Origin: Roseisolibacter agri
Lineage (GTDB): Bacteria; Gemmatimonadota; Gemmatimonadetes; Gemmatimonadales; Gemmatimonadaceae
Assembly: GCF_030159095.1 (NCBI RefSeq)
Contig: NZ_BRXS01000004.1
Span: 677,673 to 741,672 of the forward strand
Reading direction: 5' to 3'
DNA: 64,000 nt
Both the position numbers and the translations under genes were made by a program. Under the pieces are notes generated by a model. It searched no databases, was not told where the DNA came from, and worked only from the letters and a program-made list of their open reading frames with translations. Shown here piece by piece: positions 29,588-40,183 of the stretch. Every line of letters begins with the position of its first letter. The first letter of the stretch is position 1.

Positions 29588-31267
29588 GTGACCCCGCGCG
29601 AGACGAACGGCCGCGACCGCGGGTCGCGGCCGGCAGGCAAGGCGGGATCGCGCGGCGCGCCCTCGCGTGGCGCGAAGACGGCCGGCGCGAAGGGCCGCGG
29701 CGCTCCGTCGCGTGGCGCGCCATCGCGCGGCGGTCGCGACGAGCGGCCCGCCCGCTCCGCGCGTCCGTCGCGCGACGAGCGCCCTGCGCGCGGCGCGTTC
29801 GCGCCGACGGAGAAGCCGACGCGCGGCGAGCGCTACGACCGTCCGACGCGCGCGCCGCGTGCGGAGACGTCGGAGCGCGACGCGTGGTCGGCGCAGCCGA
29901 TCCGTCCCGAGCGCGCGCCGCGCCCCGAGCGTGGCGACGCCGCCGCCTGGAAGGAGCGCGAGAAGGCGAAGAAGGCGCCCAAGCGCCCGATCCCGCGCCG
30001 TCCGCGACCGGCGGAACCGGCGGTCGACGAGCGCGCGTTCGAGTCGCGCCCGTCCTCGGGGCGGCCCGCGCGCCCCCTGCGCCCCGAGGCGACCACGCGC
30101 GGTGGCGGCGACCTGCCCGCGCGCCGCGGTGGCCCGCAGCTGCCCGCGGGCGCGCCCGGCCGCGGTCCGTCGCGACAGGCGCGCCGCGAGCAGGCTCGCG
30201 GGCTCGATCGCCCGGTGCCGCAGCACGCGCCGGCGCGCGAGGAGTCGCGTCCGACGTCGCGCCCCGCGCGCGCCATCGTCCGCGACGTCGCGCCCGACGG
30301 CACGCGCACGGTGCGGCCTGACGTCCGGCGCGAGCCGGCGCGCGAGCCGGCGCGCGAGCAGACGCGCGAGCAGACGCGCGACACCTCGCGTCCGCAGCGC
30401 CCCGTGCGCGACCGGAAGCCCGGAAGCAGCTCGGCCCGCAAGGCGCGCCCGCAGTCGTCCGAGGAGCGCGCCGCCCGCGCGCTGCAGAAGGCGACGCCCG
30501 CCGTCGCGACGGGTCCGATGCGCCTGCAGCGCGTGCTCGCGCGTGCGGGGCTGTCGTCGCGCCGGCAGGCGGAGACGCTCATCGCGGCCGGGCGCGTGCT
30601 CGTGAACGGCCGGCCGGCGCAGCTCGGCCAGACGGTCGATCCCGCGAAGGACGCGGTGACGCTCGACGGCGCGCCGGTGAAGGGCCCCGTGGCCGCGCAG
30701 TGGCTGGTGCTGCACAAGCCGGCCGGCTCGCTCACCACGCGCAAGGATCCGCAGGGGCGGCCGACGGTGTTCGATCTCGTCCCGGAGATCGCGGGGCTGA
30801 CCTACGTGGGCCGCCTCGACTACATGACGGAGGGCGTGCTGCTGATGACGACGGACGGCGACGCCGCGCACCGGCTCACGCATCCGAGCCACGAGGTCGA
30901 GCGCACCTACGTGGCGACCGTGCGCGGCAACGCGGCGGCCGCGGTGCGGCAGGCGCGCAAGGGCGTGCAGCTGGAAGACGGCGTCGTGCATCCGACGGAC
31001 GTCGACTCGCGCCCGCTCGGCAACCGCCGCTACGAGTTCGCGATCACGATCACCGAGGGCCGCACGCGCGAGGTCCGGCGCGTCTGCGAGGCGCTCGGGC
31101 TCGAGGTCGAGCGGCTGGTCCGCGTGCAGTTCGGGCCGGTGAAGCTGGGTGGCCTCGCACCGGGAAGCGTGCGTCCCCTGACGGTGACGGAGATGAAGGT
31201 CATCGACGGCCTGGTGCACGCGGCGCCGCGCGACCGCCGCGCCGACTACGAGGACTGGGGCGAGTAG
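29588..31267 (+). CDS. rluB: 23S rRNA pseudouridine synthase (RluB/RsuA family) with ~300-residue Arg-rich N-terminal extension
   Basis: 559 aa. The catalytic part is residues ~310-555: an S4 RNA-binding domain (MRLQRVLARAGLSSRRQAET), then the synthase domain with the catalytic aspartate in GRLDYMTEGVLLMT and the EGRTREVRR segment. Typical RluB proteins are ~250-330 aa. Residues ~1-300 are extremely basic and low complexity, built from short repeats such as GAPSRGAPSRGG, DERPAR and REPAREPAREQTREQTR. The extension is in the same frame with no internal stop, so it is probably translated as a disordered RNA-binding tail. GGAG at 29576-29579 supports the GTG at 29588. Confidence 0.88.
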   Translation: MTPRETNGRDRGSRPAGKAGSRGAPSRGAKTAGAKGRGAPSRGAPSRGGRDERPARSARPSRDERPARGAFAPTEKPTRGERYDRPTRAPRAETSERDAWSAQPIRPERAPRPERGDAAAWKEREKAKKAPKRPIPRRPRPAEPAVDERAFESRPSSGRPARPLRPEATTRGGGDLPARRGGPQLPAGAPGRGPSRQARREQARGLDRPVPQHAPAREESRPTSRPARAIVRDVAPDGTRTVRPDVRREPAREPAREQTREQTRDTSRPQRPVRDRKPGSSSARKARPQSSEERAARALQKATPAVATGPMRLQRVLARAGLSSRRQAETLIAAGRVLVNGRPAQLGQTVDPAKDAVTLDGAPVKGPVAAQWLVLHKPAGSLTTRKDPQGRPTVFDLVPEIAGLTYVGRLDYMTEGVLLMTTDGDAAHRLTHPSHEVERTYVATVRGNAAAAVRQARKGVQLEDGVVHPTDVDSRPLGNRRYEFAITITEGRTREVRRVCEALGLEVERLVRVQFGPVKLGGLAPGSVRPLTVTEMKVIDGLVHAAPRDRRADYEDWGE

Positions 31268-31274
31268 CGCGAGC

Positions 31275-31300
31275 CGTCCGCGCGAACCTGTGCGCGGACG
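31275..31300 (+). terminator. Hairpin terminator after rluB
   Basis: CGTCCGCGC at 31275-31283 pairs with GCGCGGACG at 31292-31300 around an 8-nt loop, 7 nt after the rluB stop. There is no U-run. Confidence 0.55.
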
Positions 31301-31438
31301 TCGGGTACTGGGGCGAGCGGAGCCGTTCGGGCCGCGTGGATAGGTCGGGCTCGCCTCGCGGTCCCGTTCTTGAACCAGTGAAGGGCGGCGCGCGGCCATC
31401 GGGGTCGCGCGCCGATCCACCGACAGCGCAATCGACTC

Positions 31439-32427
<989 letters not shown>

Positions 32428-32428
<1 letters not shown>

Positions 32429-33498
32429 TGCTGCGCCGCCGCCGCGCACGCGCCGAGACCGCGGGCGCCGCGTCGGCGGCGGCCGTGCCGGCGGACGCGG
32501 CGTCTGACCGCGCCCGTTCGGCCGCGCGCGTGCTGGGGCGCCGTGAGTCGGCGGCCGAGGGTCCCGGGCCCACGCCCGCGAACGGGAGCGCCGCCCGCGC
32601 CGAGAGCTCCGCGCCCACCGTGCCGCCCGAGGTGCTGCGGCAGGTGCGCTTCATCGAGCTGCGCACGCGCGGGCCCGTCAACTCGCTGTTCGCGGGCGAG
32701 TACAAGTCGGTGTTCAAGGGGCAGGGGATGGAGTTCGCGGAGGTGCGCGAGTACCAGCCCGGCGACGAGGTGCGCGCGATCGACTGGAACGTCACCGCGC
32801 GCATGCGGCGGCCGTTCGTGCGCCAGTACGAGGAGGAGCGCGAGCTGACGGTGATGCTCGCGGTCGATCTCTCCGGCTCCGAGCGCTTCGGCACCGCGCG
32901 CCGCTTCAAGAGCGAGCTGGCCACCGAGCTGGCCGCGGTGCTGGCGCTGGCCGCGGTGCGCAACAACGACCGCGTGGGGCTGGTGCTGTTCACCGACCGC
33001 GTGGAGCACGTCGTGCGGCCGCGGAAGGGGCGCCGTCACGCGCTCCGCCTGCTGCGCGACCTGCTGGTGACCGAGCCCGCGGGCACGGGCACGAGCGTCG
33101 CGGCGGCCGCAGACTACCTCGGACGCCTGCTGTCGCACAAGGCGATCGTCTTCATCGTCTCGGACTTCGAGGACCCCGCGCTTGAGCGTCCGCTAAAGCG
33201 GCTCGCGCTGCGGCACGACGTCGTCGCGGTGACGGTCGAGGATCCCGGCGAGCTGACGCTGCCCGACGTCGGCCTGGCGCGCTTCGTCGACCCGGAGACG
33301 GGGGAGGAGGTGGACGTCGACACGAGCGATGCGCGCGTGCGCGCCGCCTTCGACGCGGAGGTGCAGAAGGACCGCGAGGCGCGCCAGCGGCTGCTGCGCC
33401 GCCTCGCGATCGACGAGGTGCCGGTGCGCACGGACGCCGGCTACGTCGAGCCGCTACTCAAGTTCTTCCGCGCGCGGGAGACGCGCGCGCAGCGGTGA
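32428..33498 (+). CDS. DUF58 domain protein (MoxR partner, VWA-like)
   Basis: 356 aa. The DUF58 core begins near residue 95 with the hallmark FAEVREYQPGDEVRAIDWNVTARMRR, then a VWA-like fold whose metal site reads AVDLSGSERFG. A Pro/Ala-rich ~65-residue N-terminal stretch precedes it. No membrane segment. ATG 32428 is coupled to moxR (TGATG); GTG 32425 is an alternative. It overlaps the next gene by GTGA. Confidence 0.9.
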
Positions 33499-34553
33499 GC
33501 GCGATGCGGCGGTTCGTGTGGTGCGCGCTCGCCGCGCTGCTCCTGGCGCCGACCGCCGGCGCGCAGGCGCCCGCGGGCAGCGCGCCGCGCGTCCGACTCG
33601 GCACGCTGGTGGCGCCGGACACGGTGACCGTCGGCGATCCGTTCGTCGTCACCGTGCGCATCCAGGCGCCGCCGGGCGCGCAGGTCACGTTCCCCGCGGC
33701 ACCCGACTCGGGCGCGGGCGTGGAGCTGCTCGATCCGCGCCGCGACCGTGCGGTGGCCGATTCGGGCGAGTTCACGGCGACGTACCGGCTGGCCGCCTGG
33801 GACGTCGGCACGCTGCCGCTCAACCTCGGCAACGTCGTGGTCAACGTGGGCGGGCAGGCGCGCACCGTGTCGCTCGCCGCGCTCAACGTCCACGTGCGCA
33901 GCGTGCTCCCCGCCGACAGCGCGCTGCGCGTGCCCAAGCCGCCGCGCGAGCCGATCGCGGACCCGGGGCTCTGGTGGCTGAAGTGGCTGCTGCTCGCGCT
34001 GGCGCTGCTGGCGCTCCTCGCGCTGCTGCTCTGGCTCGCGCGCCGCTGGTGGCGCAACCGCCGCGGGGCCGCGCGGCCCGACGGCGCGTACGCCGCGGCG
34101 CTCGCCGCGTTCGAGCGGCTCGATCGCATGCAGCTCGTCGAGTCGGGGGAGACGGGCCGCCACGCGGCGCTGGCTGAGGAGATCCTGCGGGACTACCTCG
34201 CGGCGCGGCTGCCGGACGAGGCGGTTCCGTCGCGCACCAGCACCGAGCTGCGCGCCGCCCTCGCGACGCGCGAGGAGGTGCCGCACGAGCGGCTCGGCGC
34301 GCTGCTGGAGCTGACCGACCTCGTGAAGTTCGCGGCGTGGCCGATCGCGGCCGCGTCGGCAACGGAAGCGGGGCGCGAGGCGCGCGCGATCGTCGACGCA
34401 GTGGAGCGGGGCATTCGCGAGCGCGAGGCGCGCGAGCGAGAGGAGGCCGAGGCGCGCGACCGCGCGGAGCGTGAGGCGCAGCGGCGGTACGAGGAGGAGC
34501 AGCGGCGGCGCAGCCGGAAGGGACCGGACGCGTCGAAGGACCGGGCCGCATGA
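33495..34553 (+). CDS. Signal peptide/one-TM protein of the MoxR-Bat operon (BatD/DUF4381-like)
   Basis: 352 aa, GTG start. Signal peptide residues 1-~24 (VWCALAALLLAPTAGAQ). A periplasmic beta-sandwich spans ~25-140 (TVTVGDPFVVTVRIQAPPGAQVTFP), resembling the N-terminal part of BatD. One membrane segment at ~158-178 ([18 protein letters not shown]) is followed by a helical cytoplasmic region (~190-300) and an Arg/Glu-rich tail. This combines features of short BatD and DUF4381 proteins that occur in the same place in other genomes. The 4-nt overlaps on both sides place it firmly in the operon. Confidence 0.8.
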   Translation: MSAMRRFVWCALAALLLAPTAGAQAPAGSAPRVRLGTLVAPDTVTVGDPFVVTVRIQAPPGAQVTFPAAPDSGAGVELLDPRRDRAVADSGEFTATYRLAAWDVGTLPLNLGNVVVNVGGQARTVSLAALNVHVRSVLPADSALRVPKPPREPIADPGLWWLKWLLLALALLALLALLLWLARRWWRNRRGAARPDGAYAAALAAFERLDRMQLVESGETGRHAALAEEILRDYLAARLPDEAVPSRTSTELRAALATREEVPHERLGALLELTDLVKFAAWPIAAASATEAGREARAIVDAVERGIREREAREREEAEARDRAEREAQRRYEEEQRRRSRKGPDASKDRAA

Positions 34554-35572
34554 AGGACTTCCTGGACCGCATCCCCTCGACGCTCTCGTTCGGGGGGCTC
34601 GACTTCGCGGCGCCGTGGGTGCTGCTCGCGCTCCTGCTGCTGCCGCTGCTCTGGTGGTGGCGCCGGCGCCGCCGGCGCGGGGCGATCGTCTTCTCGCGCG
34701 CGGGCGTGCTCGCGCGTGGCCCGCGCGCGGGGCAGGGCGTCGTGCGCGCGCTCTCGGCGCTGCGGCTGATCGCGCTCGCGCTGTGCATCGTCGCGCTCGC
34801 GCGGCCGCGCACCGGCGCGCGCGCCGAGACGTCGCTCACCGAGGGCATCGACATCGTCATCGCATTCGACATCTCCAGCTCGATGCTCGCGGAGGACTTC
34901 CAGCCCAACAACCGGCTGGAGGTCGCGAAGGCGCGCATCAAGGAGTTCGTCACCAATCGGCAGTCCGACCGGATCGCCATCGTGCCGTTCGCGGCGGAGG
35001 CGCTGACGCAGGTCCCGCTCACGACGGACTACCCGGTCGTGCTGGCGGCGGTCGACGCGATCCAGTCGGGACAGCTGGAGGACGGCACGGCGATCGGCAC
35101 CGCGATCGTCACCGCCGCGAACCGGCTGCGCAGCGCGCCAGGCCGCTCGCGCGTGATGATCCTCATGACCGACGGCGAGAGCAACCGCGGCGCGATCGAT
35201 CCGCGCACGGCCGCGCAGGCGGCGGCGCAGTTCGGGATCCGCATCTACACGATCGGCGTCGGCACCGAGGGGATGGCGCCCGTGCCGGTGGGCCGCGGGC
35301 TGTACGGGCTGCGCTACGAGAACCGCCCGGTGAAGATCGACGAGGTGCTGCTCACGGACGTCGCGCGCACCACGGGCGGCCGCTACTTCCGCGCGCGCGA
35401 CGCGCAGGCGCTGCAGCGCATCTACGAGCAGATCGACCGGCTGGAGCGCACGCCGGTGAAGTCCCGCACCTACGTCCGCTTCACCGAGGAGTACCGCTGG
35501 CCGCTGGGCGTCGCGCTGGGCGCGCTCGCGCTGGAGCTGCTGCTGCTCGCGTGGCGAGGGCCGCTGCCATGA
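34550..35572 (+). CDS. batA: VWA-domain membrane protein, BatA-like
   Basis: 340 aa. Two N-terminal membrane segments (~24-40 and ~65-82), a VWA domain with an intact metal site DISSS near residue 107 and TDGES near 207, and a C-terminal membrane segment (VALGALALELLLLAW). BatA-type proteins are anchored at the inner membrane with the VWA domain outside. They have been linked to oxygen or stress tolerance in Bacteroides, but the mechanism is unclear. ATGA overlap with the preceding gene. Confidence 0.9.
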   Translation: MKDFLDRIPSTLSFGGLDFAAPWVLLALLLLPLLWWWRRRRRRGAIVFSRAGVLARGPRAGQGVVRALSALRLIALALCIVALARPRTGARAETSLTEGIDIVIAFDISSSMLAEDFQPNNRLEVAKARIKEFVTNRQSDRIAIVPFAAEALTQVPLTTDYPVVLAAVDAIQSGQLEDGTAIGTAIVTAANRLRSAPGRSRVMILMTDGESNRGAIDPRTAAQAAAQFGIRIYTIGVGTEGMAPVPVGRGLYGLRYENRPVKIDEVLLTDVARTTGGRYFRARDAQALQRIYEQIDRLERTPVKSRTYVRFTEEYRWPLGVALGALALELLLLAWRGPLP

Positions 35573-35585
35573 CGGAGGCCGCCTG

Positions 35586-37394
35586 ATGGACGCGAGCTGG
35601 ATCCGCTACTTCCAGGCGCCGTGGCTGCTGCCGGCGGCGCTGCTGCTGCCCGCGCTCGTCGTCGTGCTGCTGACCGTCTGGTCGCGCCGGCGGAAGGTGC
35701 GCGCGGCGCGGCTGGGCGAGGAGGCGCTGATCGCGCGCCTCGCGCCCGACGTCGCCGACACGCGCGTGCGCTGGCGCATCGTGCGCCTCGGGCTGGCGGC
35801 GCTGCTGGCGGGCATCGCGCTCGCGGGGCCGCGCTGGGGGCTCGCACGCAACGTCGTGCACTCGTCGGGGATCGACGTCGTGCTCGCGCTCGACGCGTCG
35901 CTGTCGATGCTGGCGCAGGACGAGCGGCCGAGCCGTCTCGATCGCCTGAAGCAGGAGGTGCGGCGGCTGCGCGCGCTGTCGACGGGCGACCGCACGGCGC
36001 TCATCGCGTTCGCGGGGCGCAGCTACATCCTCACGCCGCTGACGACGGACCAGGGCGCGCTCGCGCTCTTCCTCGACAACCTCGATCCGTCGGTCGTGGG
36101 GCAGGCGGGCAGCTCGCTGGCCCGCGCCATCCGGCAGGCGACCGACCTGCTGCAGGTGGGCAAGTCGGGGAGCGACCGCGCGATCGTGCTCATGAGTGAC
36201 GGCGAGGCGTTCGAGCCGATGGAGGACGTGCAGGCCGCCGCGCGCGAGGCCGCGGAGGCGGGCATCAGCCTCGTGACGGTGGGTTTCGGCTCGACGACGG
36301 GCTCGACGATCCCGGTGCGCGAGGGGAACAGCGTGAGCGAGAAGCGCGACAGCGAGGGCGCGATCGTCGTCACGCGCTACTCGCCGACGCTGCTGGCGGC
36401 CGCCGCGCAGGCGGCGCGTGGCACCTTCATCCCGGCCGAGGCGACCGACAAGGCGGCGCGCGTGCGCGCGGCGCTGTCGGGGCTGCGCGCGCAGCGGCGG
36501 TCGCTGGACGCGGGCGAGGACCTGGTGCCGCGCTTCCAGTGGTTCCTCGCGCCCGCGCTCCTGCTCCTCGTGCTCGACACGGTGCTCGGCGCGCGCCGTC
36601 CGCGCAGCGTGCCGTCGCGCGCTGCGCTCCGCCGCCTGATGCCGGCGATGCGCCACGCGCCGCCACACGCCACCGCGCCGCGCGCCGCGAAGGCGTCCGC
36701 GGTCCTCGCGGCCGCATGGCTGCCGCTGGTCGCCGCCGCCTCGGCGGTTCTCGTGGGCGCGTGCGCGACGCCGAATCCGCTAGCCGGCAGGGACGCCGAC
36801 CAGGCGCTGCTCGCGTACCGCCGCGGCGACGTGGCCGCCGCGCTCGCGACGTATCGCGAGCGGGCGCAGCGCGGGTCGCCGCTGGCGCGCTACAACCTCG
36901 GGACGGCGCTGCTCGCATCCGACTCGCTCGATGCGTCGCGCGCGCCGCTGGACGAGGCGCGGCGTGCGCGCGATCCCGAGCTGCGCTGGCGCGCGCACTT
37001 CAACCTCGGCCTCGCGCACCTGGAGAAGGGGCTCGCGATGCAGGGCGACAGCGCGCGCAGCGACCTCGATGCCGCGCTCGCGCTCTACAAGCGGGCGCTC
37101 ATCGCGCGGCCGCGGGACATGGAGGCCAAGTGGAACTACGAGCTCGCGCTGCGGAAGAAGCAGGAGCAGAGCGGCGGCGGAGGCGGCGGAGGCGGCGGAG
37201 GCGGCCAGTCCGATTCGCAGGGAAGCCCGCCGCCCGATGCGCCCCCGCAGCAGCAGCCGAAGCCGGCGGGCGGCCTTGGGCAGCGGCAGGCCGAGGAGCT
37301 GCTGAACGCCGCCGCCCGCGACGAGCGCGACGTGCAGGGGCGCCGCCAGAAGCAGAATCCGCCCCCGCCGCCGCCCGGCGGGAAGGACTGGTGA
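35586..37394 (+). CDS. BatB-BatC fusion: VWA protein fused to TPR protein
   Basis: 602 aa. Residues ~1-330 are a second VWA protein: two N-terminal membrane segments, metal site DASLS near residue 99, MSDGEAF near 200, and a C-terminal membrane helix. Residues ~375-400 form another hydrophobic segment ending VGACAT. This leads into a TPR-like region (~405-520: LLAYRRGDVAAALATYRER, ARYNLGTALLA, AHFNLGLAHLEKG, AKWNYELALRK) that matches BatC. An 11-residue glycine tract and a Pro/Gln-rich tail end the protein. In Bacteroides, batB and batC are separate genes. GGAGG at 35574-35578 supports ATG 35586. Confidence 0.87.
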   Translation: MDASWIRYFQAPWLLPAALLLPALVVVLLTVWSRRRKVRAARLGEEALIARLAPDVADTRVRWRIVRLGLAALLAGIALAGPRWGLARNVVHSSGIDVVLALDASLSMLAQDERPSRLDRLKQEVRRLRALSTGDRTALIAFAGRSYILTPLTTDQGALALFLDNLDPSVVGQAGSSLARAIRQATDLLQVGKSGSDRAIVLMSDGEAFEPMEDVQAAAREAAEAGISLVTVGFGSTTGSTIPVREGNSVSEKRDSEGAIVVTRYSPTLLAAAAQAARGTFIPAEATDKAARVRAALSGLRAQRRSLDAGEDLVPRFQWFLAPALLLLVLDTVLGARRPRSVPSRAALRRLMPAMRHAPPHATAPRAAKASAVLAAAWLPLVAAASAVLVGACATPNPLAGRDADQALLAYRRGDVAAALATYRERAQRGSPLARYNLGTALLASDSLDASRAPLDEARRARDPELRWRAHFNLGLAHLEKGLAMQGDSARSDLDAALALYKRALIARPRDMEAKWNYELALRKKQEQSGGGGGGGGGGGQSDSQGSPPPDAPPQQQPKPAGGLGQRQAEELLNAAARDERDVQGRRQKQNPPPPPPGGKDW

Positions 37395-37545
37395 CCGGCG
37401 GGACGTCCGCCGGATGCGCCGTGGACGCCTTCCGAACAGCGGGAGCGGTGGTGCGGACGCGTGCGACGGTGCAGACTGCGCGCATGCGGGAGAAGCGACC
37501 GATGGTGGGCAGCAGGCCAGGGCGGAGCGGCGTGGGAGGCGGGGC

Positions 37546-40149
37546 ATGGCGCTGCTGAGCGCGGCCGCCGCCCTCGCGCTCCGCTGGCTGGCGCAGGTGA
37601 CGGTGGCGGTGAGTGCCCCGGCCGAGGTCGCCCCGCGCGACCCGGTGCTGGTGAAGGTCGAGGTCACCGCGCCTGCCGGCCGCGACGTGCGGCTCGTGCC
37701 GCCGAGCTTCGAGCCGATGCGCGTGCTGAGCAGCATGCGCGTGGCCGCGGTGGACTCGACGCCGCCGGGCGGGACCTACCTCCGCGCGCCCTGGCAGGTG
37801 GTCGAGTGGCGCTACGTGCTCGCGGTCCCCGAAGGGGTGCGCGGCAAGCACGCGTTCGCGCCTTTCGTCGCGGAAGTCGGGGGACGCGGACTGCGTCCCA
37901 CCGCGGCGCGGTCGCGCAACTGGGCGCTCAGCGTGCGCACGCCGGTGCAGCCGGCAGCGACGCCGTCGATCGTCGAGCGTACGCCGCGCACCTCGCGGCA
38001 GGGGATCGCGTTCCACGCGCAGGTCGGGCCCGACACGGTCTACGTCGGGCAGCAGGCGACCTACCAAATCGCCGTCTTCCTGGACGACGACGTGCGGCAG
38101 CGGCTCCGCCGCAACCCGGAGTTCGTGCCGCCGGAGCTGCGCGGGCTGCTCGCCTACGACCTGCCAGCCGGCCGCGCATCGCTGCGCGGTCGCATCATCG
38201 ACGGGCGGCGCTTCGACGTGCACGTCTTCCAGCGCGCGGTGTTCCCGGTCGCGCCGGGGCGCGTGCTGATCCCGCCCGCGTCGCTCACCTACTCGCTGCC
38301 GCAGTCGTCGGGCTTCTTCAGCCGCGAGGAGACGTTCTCGACGAAGTCCGAGGCCGTGCGCCTCGTGGCGATCGAGCCGCCCGCGGAGGGCCGGCCCGGC
38401 GACTGGACCGGAGCCGTCGGCGACCTGCGCGCGACCGCGCGGCTCGACTCCTCGGCTGCGCGCGTCGGCGATCCGGTGGTGCTGACGCTGCGCGTGGAGG
38501 GCCGCGGCAACGTGAAGCTGCTGCCGCGCCCCACGCTGCAGATCCCGTGGGCCACCGCCGTCGAGGGCGAGGAGCGCGTCGAGCTCGACTCCTCGGCGCT
38601 CGCGGTGCGCGGCGCGAAGGAGTTCGACTGGATCATCACGCCGCGCGGCGCGGGCGACCGCGAGGTGCCGGCCATCCGCTACGCGTTCTTCGATCCGTCG
38701 GCGCGGCGCTACGACGTCGCGCTCTCGCCCGCGCTGACGCTGCACGTGCTCCCCGGCACCCTGGCCGGCGCGCCCGACGCCGAGGGACGCCCGACGGGCG
38801 CGCCGCGTCTGACGATCCGCGAGCGCTTCACCGGACCCTCGCGCACGCCGCTGCCGTCGCAGCCGGTCTTCTGGCTGCTGGTCGCCGCGGTGCCGCTGCC
38901 GGCGCTCGTGGTCTCGGTGCTGCGCGGGACGCCCCGCCGTCCGGCGGGCACGCCCGAGCCGCCCGCGCGCCGGCTGCGCACGATGGCCGACACCTCGGCG
39001 CGCATCACGCCCGATGTCGTCCGCCGCGCCTTCGTGACCGCCGTGCGCGATCGCCTCGCGCTCGGCCCCGACGCGTTCGCGGCGCCCGCGACGCTCGTGC
39101 ACCGGCTGCGGCGCTGCGGCGTCACGGTCGAGGGCGCGCGCGCCGCGGGCGACGCGCTGCACGCGCTCGACCGCGCGGCATTCGGCGTGGCGCACGGCGT
39201 GGCGCCCGCGCCCGACGTTGACCTCGCCCGACTGGCGTGGACGACCTACCAGCGCCTGGACGCCGAAGGGTGCGGGGTGGCCGACGCGGGTCGCGGACGC
39301 GCTGGTGACCGTGCGCTCGCGTCGCGGCTCGGGCTCGTGCTGCTCATCGGCGGCGCGCTCACGGGCGCGGTCGCGACCTCGGGGAACGCCGCGGCTCGCC
39401 AGCCGGTGGCGGACACCACGGCGGCCGACCTCACGGTGCTCCAGCGCCAGCGCGCCGAGCGTCCGGACGTCGAGGGGCCCGACAGCGGGCTCGCGGGCGC
39501 GGCGCGCGCGTTCGACCGCGGCGTGCAGGCGTACCACGCCGACCGCCTCGTCGACGCGCGCGCGGCCTTCGAAGCGGCAGTCCTGTCCGCGCCGCGCGCC
39601 GCCGATGCGTGGGCCAACCTCGGCACGACCGCGTGGGTGCAGGGCGACACGGTCGCCGCGACGGTCGGCTGGCAGCGTGCGCTGCGCCTGTCGCCGCTGT
39701 CGAGCGACGTCCGCGATCGACTGGAGCTGCTCCCCACCGCGCAGGACGGCTGGATCGGCGGTGTGCCGCCCATCCCGCCGGATGCGGCCGCCGTCGCCGG
39801 TCTCCTGTGCTGGCTCGCCGCCGGCGCCTCGGTCCTCATGCGCCTGCGCCCGCGTGCGCCGCGCGCGCTGACGACGCTCGCGTGGCCGGCGGCGGCGACC
39901 GCGGTGGGAATGCTCGCCGTCTCGGTGCACCTGTCCGACCGCGCCATCGCGCGCGACCTGGGCGTCGTGCGCCGCGACGGCCCCCTGCGCGCCGAGCCCG
40001 CGCTCGGCGCCGAGCAGGCGGCGCCACTGCACGTGAGCGACGTCGCGCGCGTGGTCGCGCGGCAGAACGCGTGGGCGCGCGTGCGGCTCGACGGCGACCG
40101 CGAGGGATGGGTCGAGGCGGACCGCCTGGTGCCGCTGGCGGCTCCCTGA
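37546..40149 (+). CDS. batD: BatD-like protein with added TPR and SH3-like domains
   Basis: 867 aa. GGGAGGCGGGG upstream supports the ATG at 37546. After a signal-like N-terminus, residues ~15-440 are repeated beta-sandwich modules typical of BatD (TVYVGQQATYQIAVFLDDDV and ARVGDPVVLTLRVEGRGNV are two module starts). A membrane helix follows near 445-460 and a cytoplasmic helical part to ~600. The C-terminal third has another membrane segment, two TPR-like units (AFDRGVQAYHADRLVDARAA and ADAWANLGTTAWVQGDTVAA), two more membrane helices and a terminal SH3-like domain (NAWARVRLDGDREGWVEADR). Those TPR/SH3 units make it much longer than most BatD proteins. It ends the operon. Confidence 0.85.
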   Translation: MALLSAAAALALRWLAQVTVAVSAPAEVAPRDPVLVKVEVTAPAGRDVRLVPPSFEPMRVLSSMRVAAVDSTPPGGTYLRAPWQVVEWRYVLAVPEGVRGKHAFAPFVAEVGGRGLRPTAARSRNWALSVRTPVQPAATPSIVERTPRTSRQGIAFHAQVGPDTVYVGQQATYQIAVFLDDDVRQRLRRNPEFVPPELRGLLAYDLPAGRASLRGRIIDGRRFDVHVFQRAVFPVAPGRVLIPPASLTYSLPQSSGFFSREETFSTKSEAVRLVAIEPPAEGRPGDWTGAVGDLRATARLDSSAARVGDPVVLTLRVEGRGNVKLLPRPTLQIPWATAVEGEERVELDSSALAVRGAKEFDWIITPRGAGDREVPAIRYAFFDPSARRYDVALSPALTLHVLPGTLAGAPDAEGRPTGAPRLTIRERFTGPSRTPLPSQPVFWLLVAAVPLPALVVSVLRGTPRRPAGTPEPPARRLRTMADTSARITPDVVRRAFVTAVRDRLALGPDAFAAPATLVHRLRRCGVTVEGARAAGDALHALDRAAFGVAHGVAPAPDVDLARLAWTTYQRLDAEGCGVADAGRGRAGDRALASRLGLVLLIGGALTGAVATSGNAAARQPVADTTAADLTVLQRQRAERPDVEGPDSGLAGAARAFDRGVQAYHADRLVDARAAFEAAVLSAPRAADAWANLGTTAWVQGDTVAATVGWQRALRLSPLSSDVRDRLELLPTAQDGWIGGVPPIPPDAAAVAGLLCWLAAGASVLMRLRPRAPRALTTLAWPAAATAVGMLAVSVHLSDRAIARDLGVVRRDGPLRAEPALGAEQAAPLHVSDVARVVARQNAWARVRLDGDREGWVEADRLVPLAAP

Positions 40150-40183
40150 CCTTCGACGGCGTCGTCGGGCTCGCCCGGGGCGT

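Noticed and set aside
37170-37203. GGC/GGA repeat tract as a regulatory repeat
   Set aside because: It encodes an 11-glycine linker inside the BatBC protein and needs no other explanation.
37395-37413. CCGGCGG/CCGCCGG hairpin as terminator between batBC and batD
   Set aside because: The 7-bp stem has no U-run, lies within an operon, and batD has no other promoter I can see. At most it is an attenuator.
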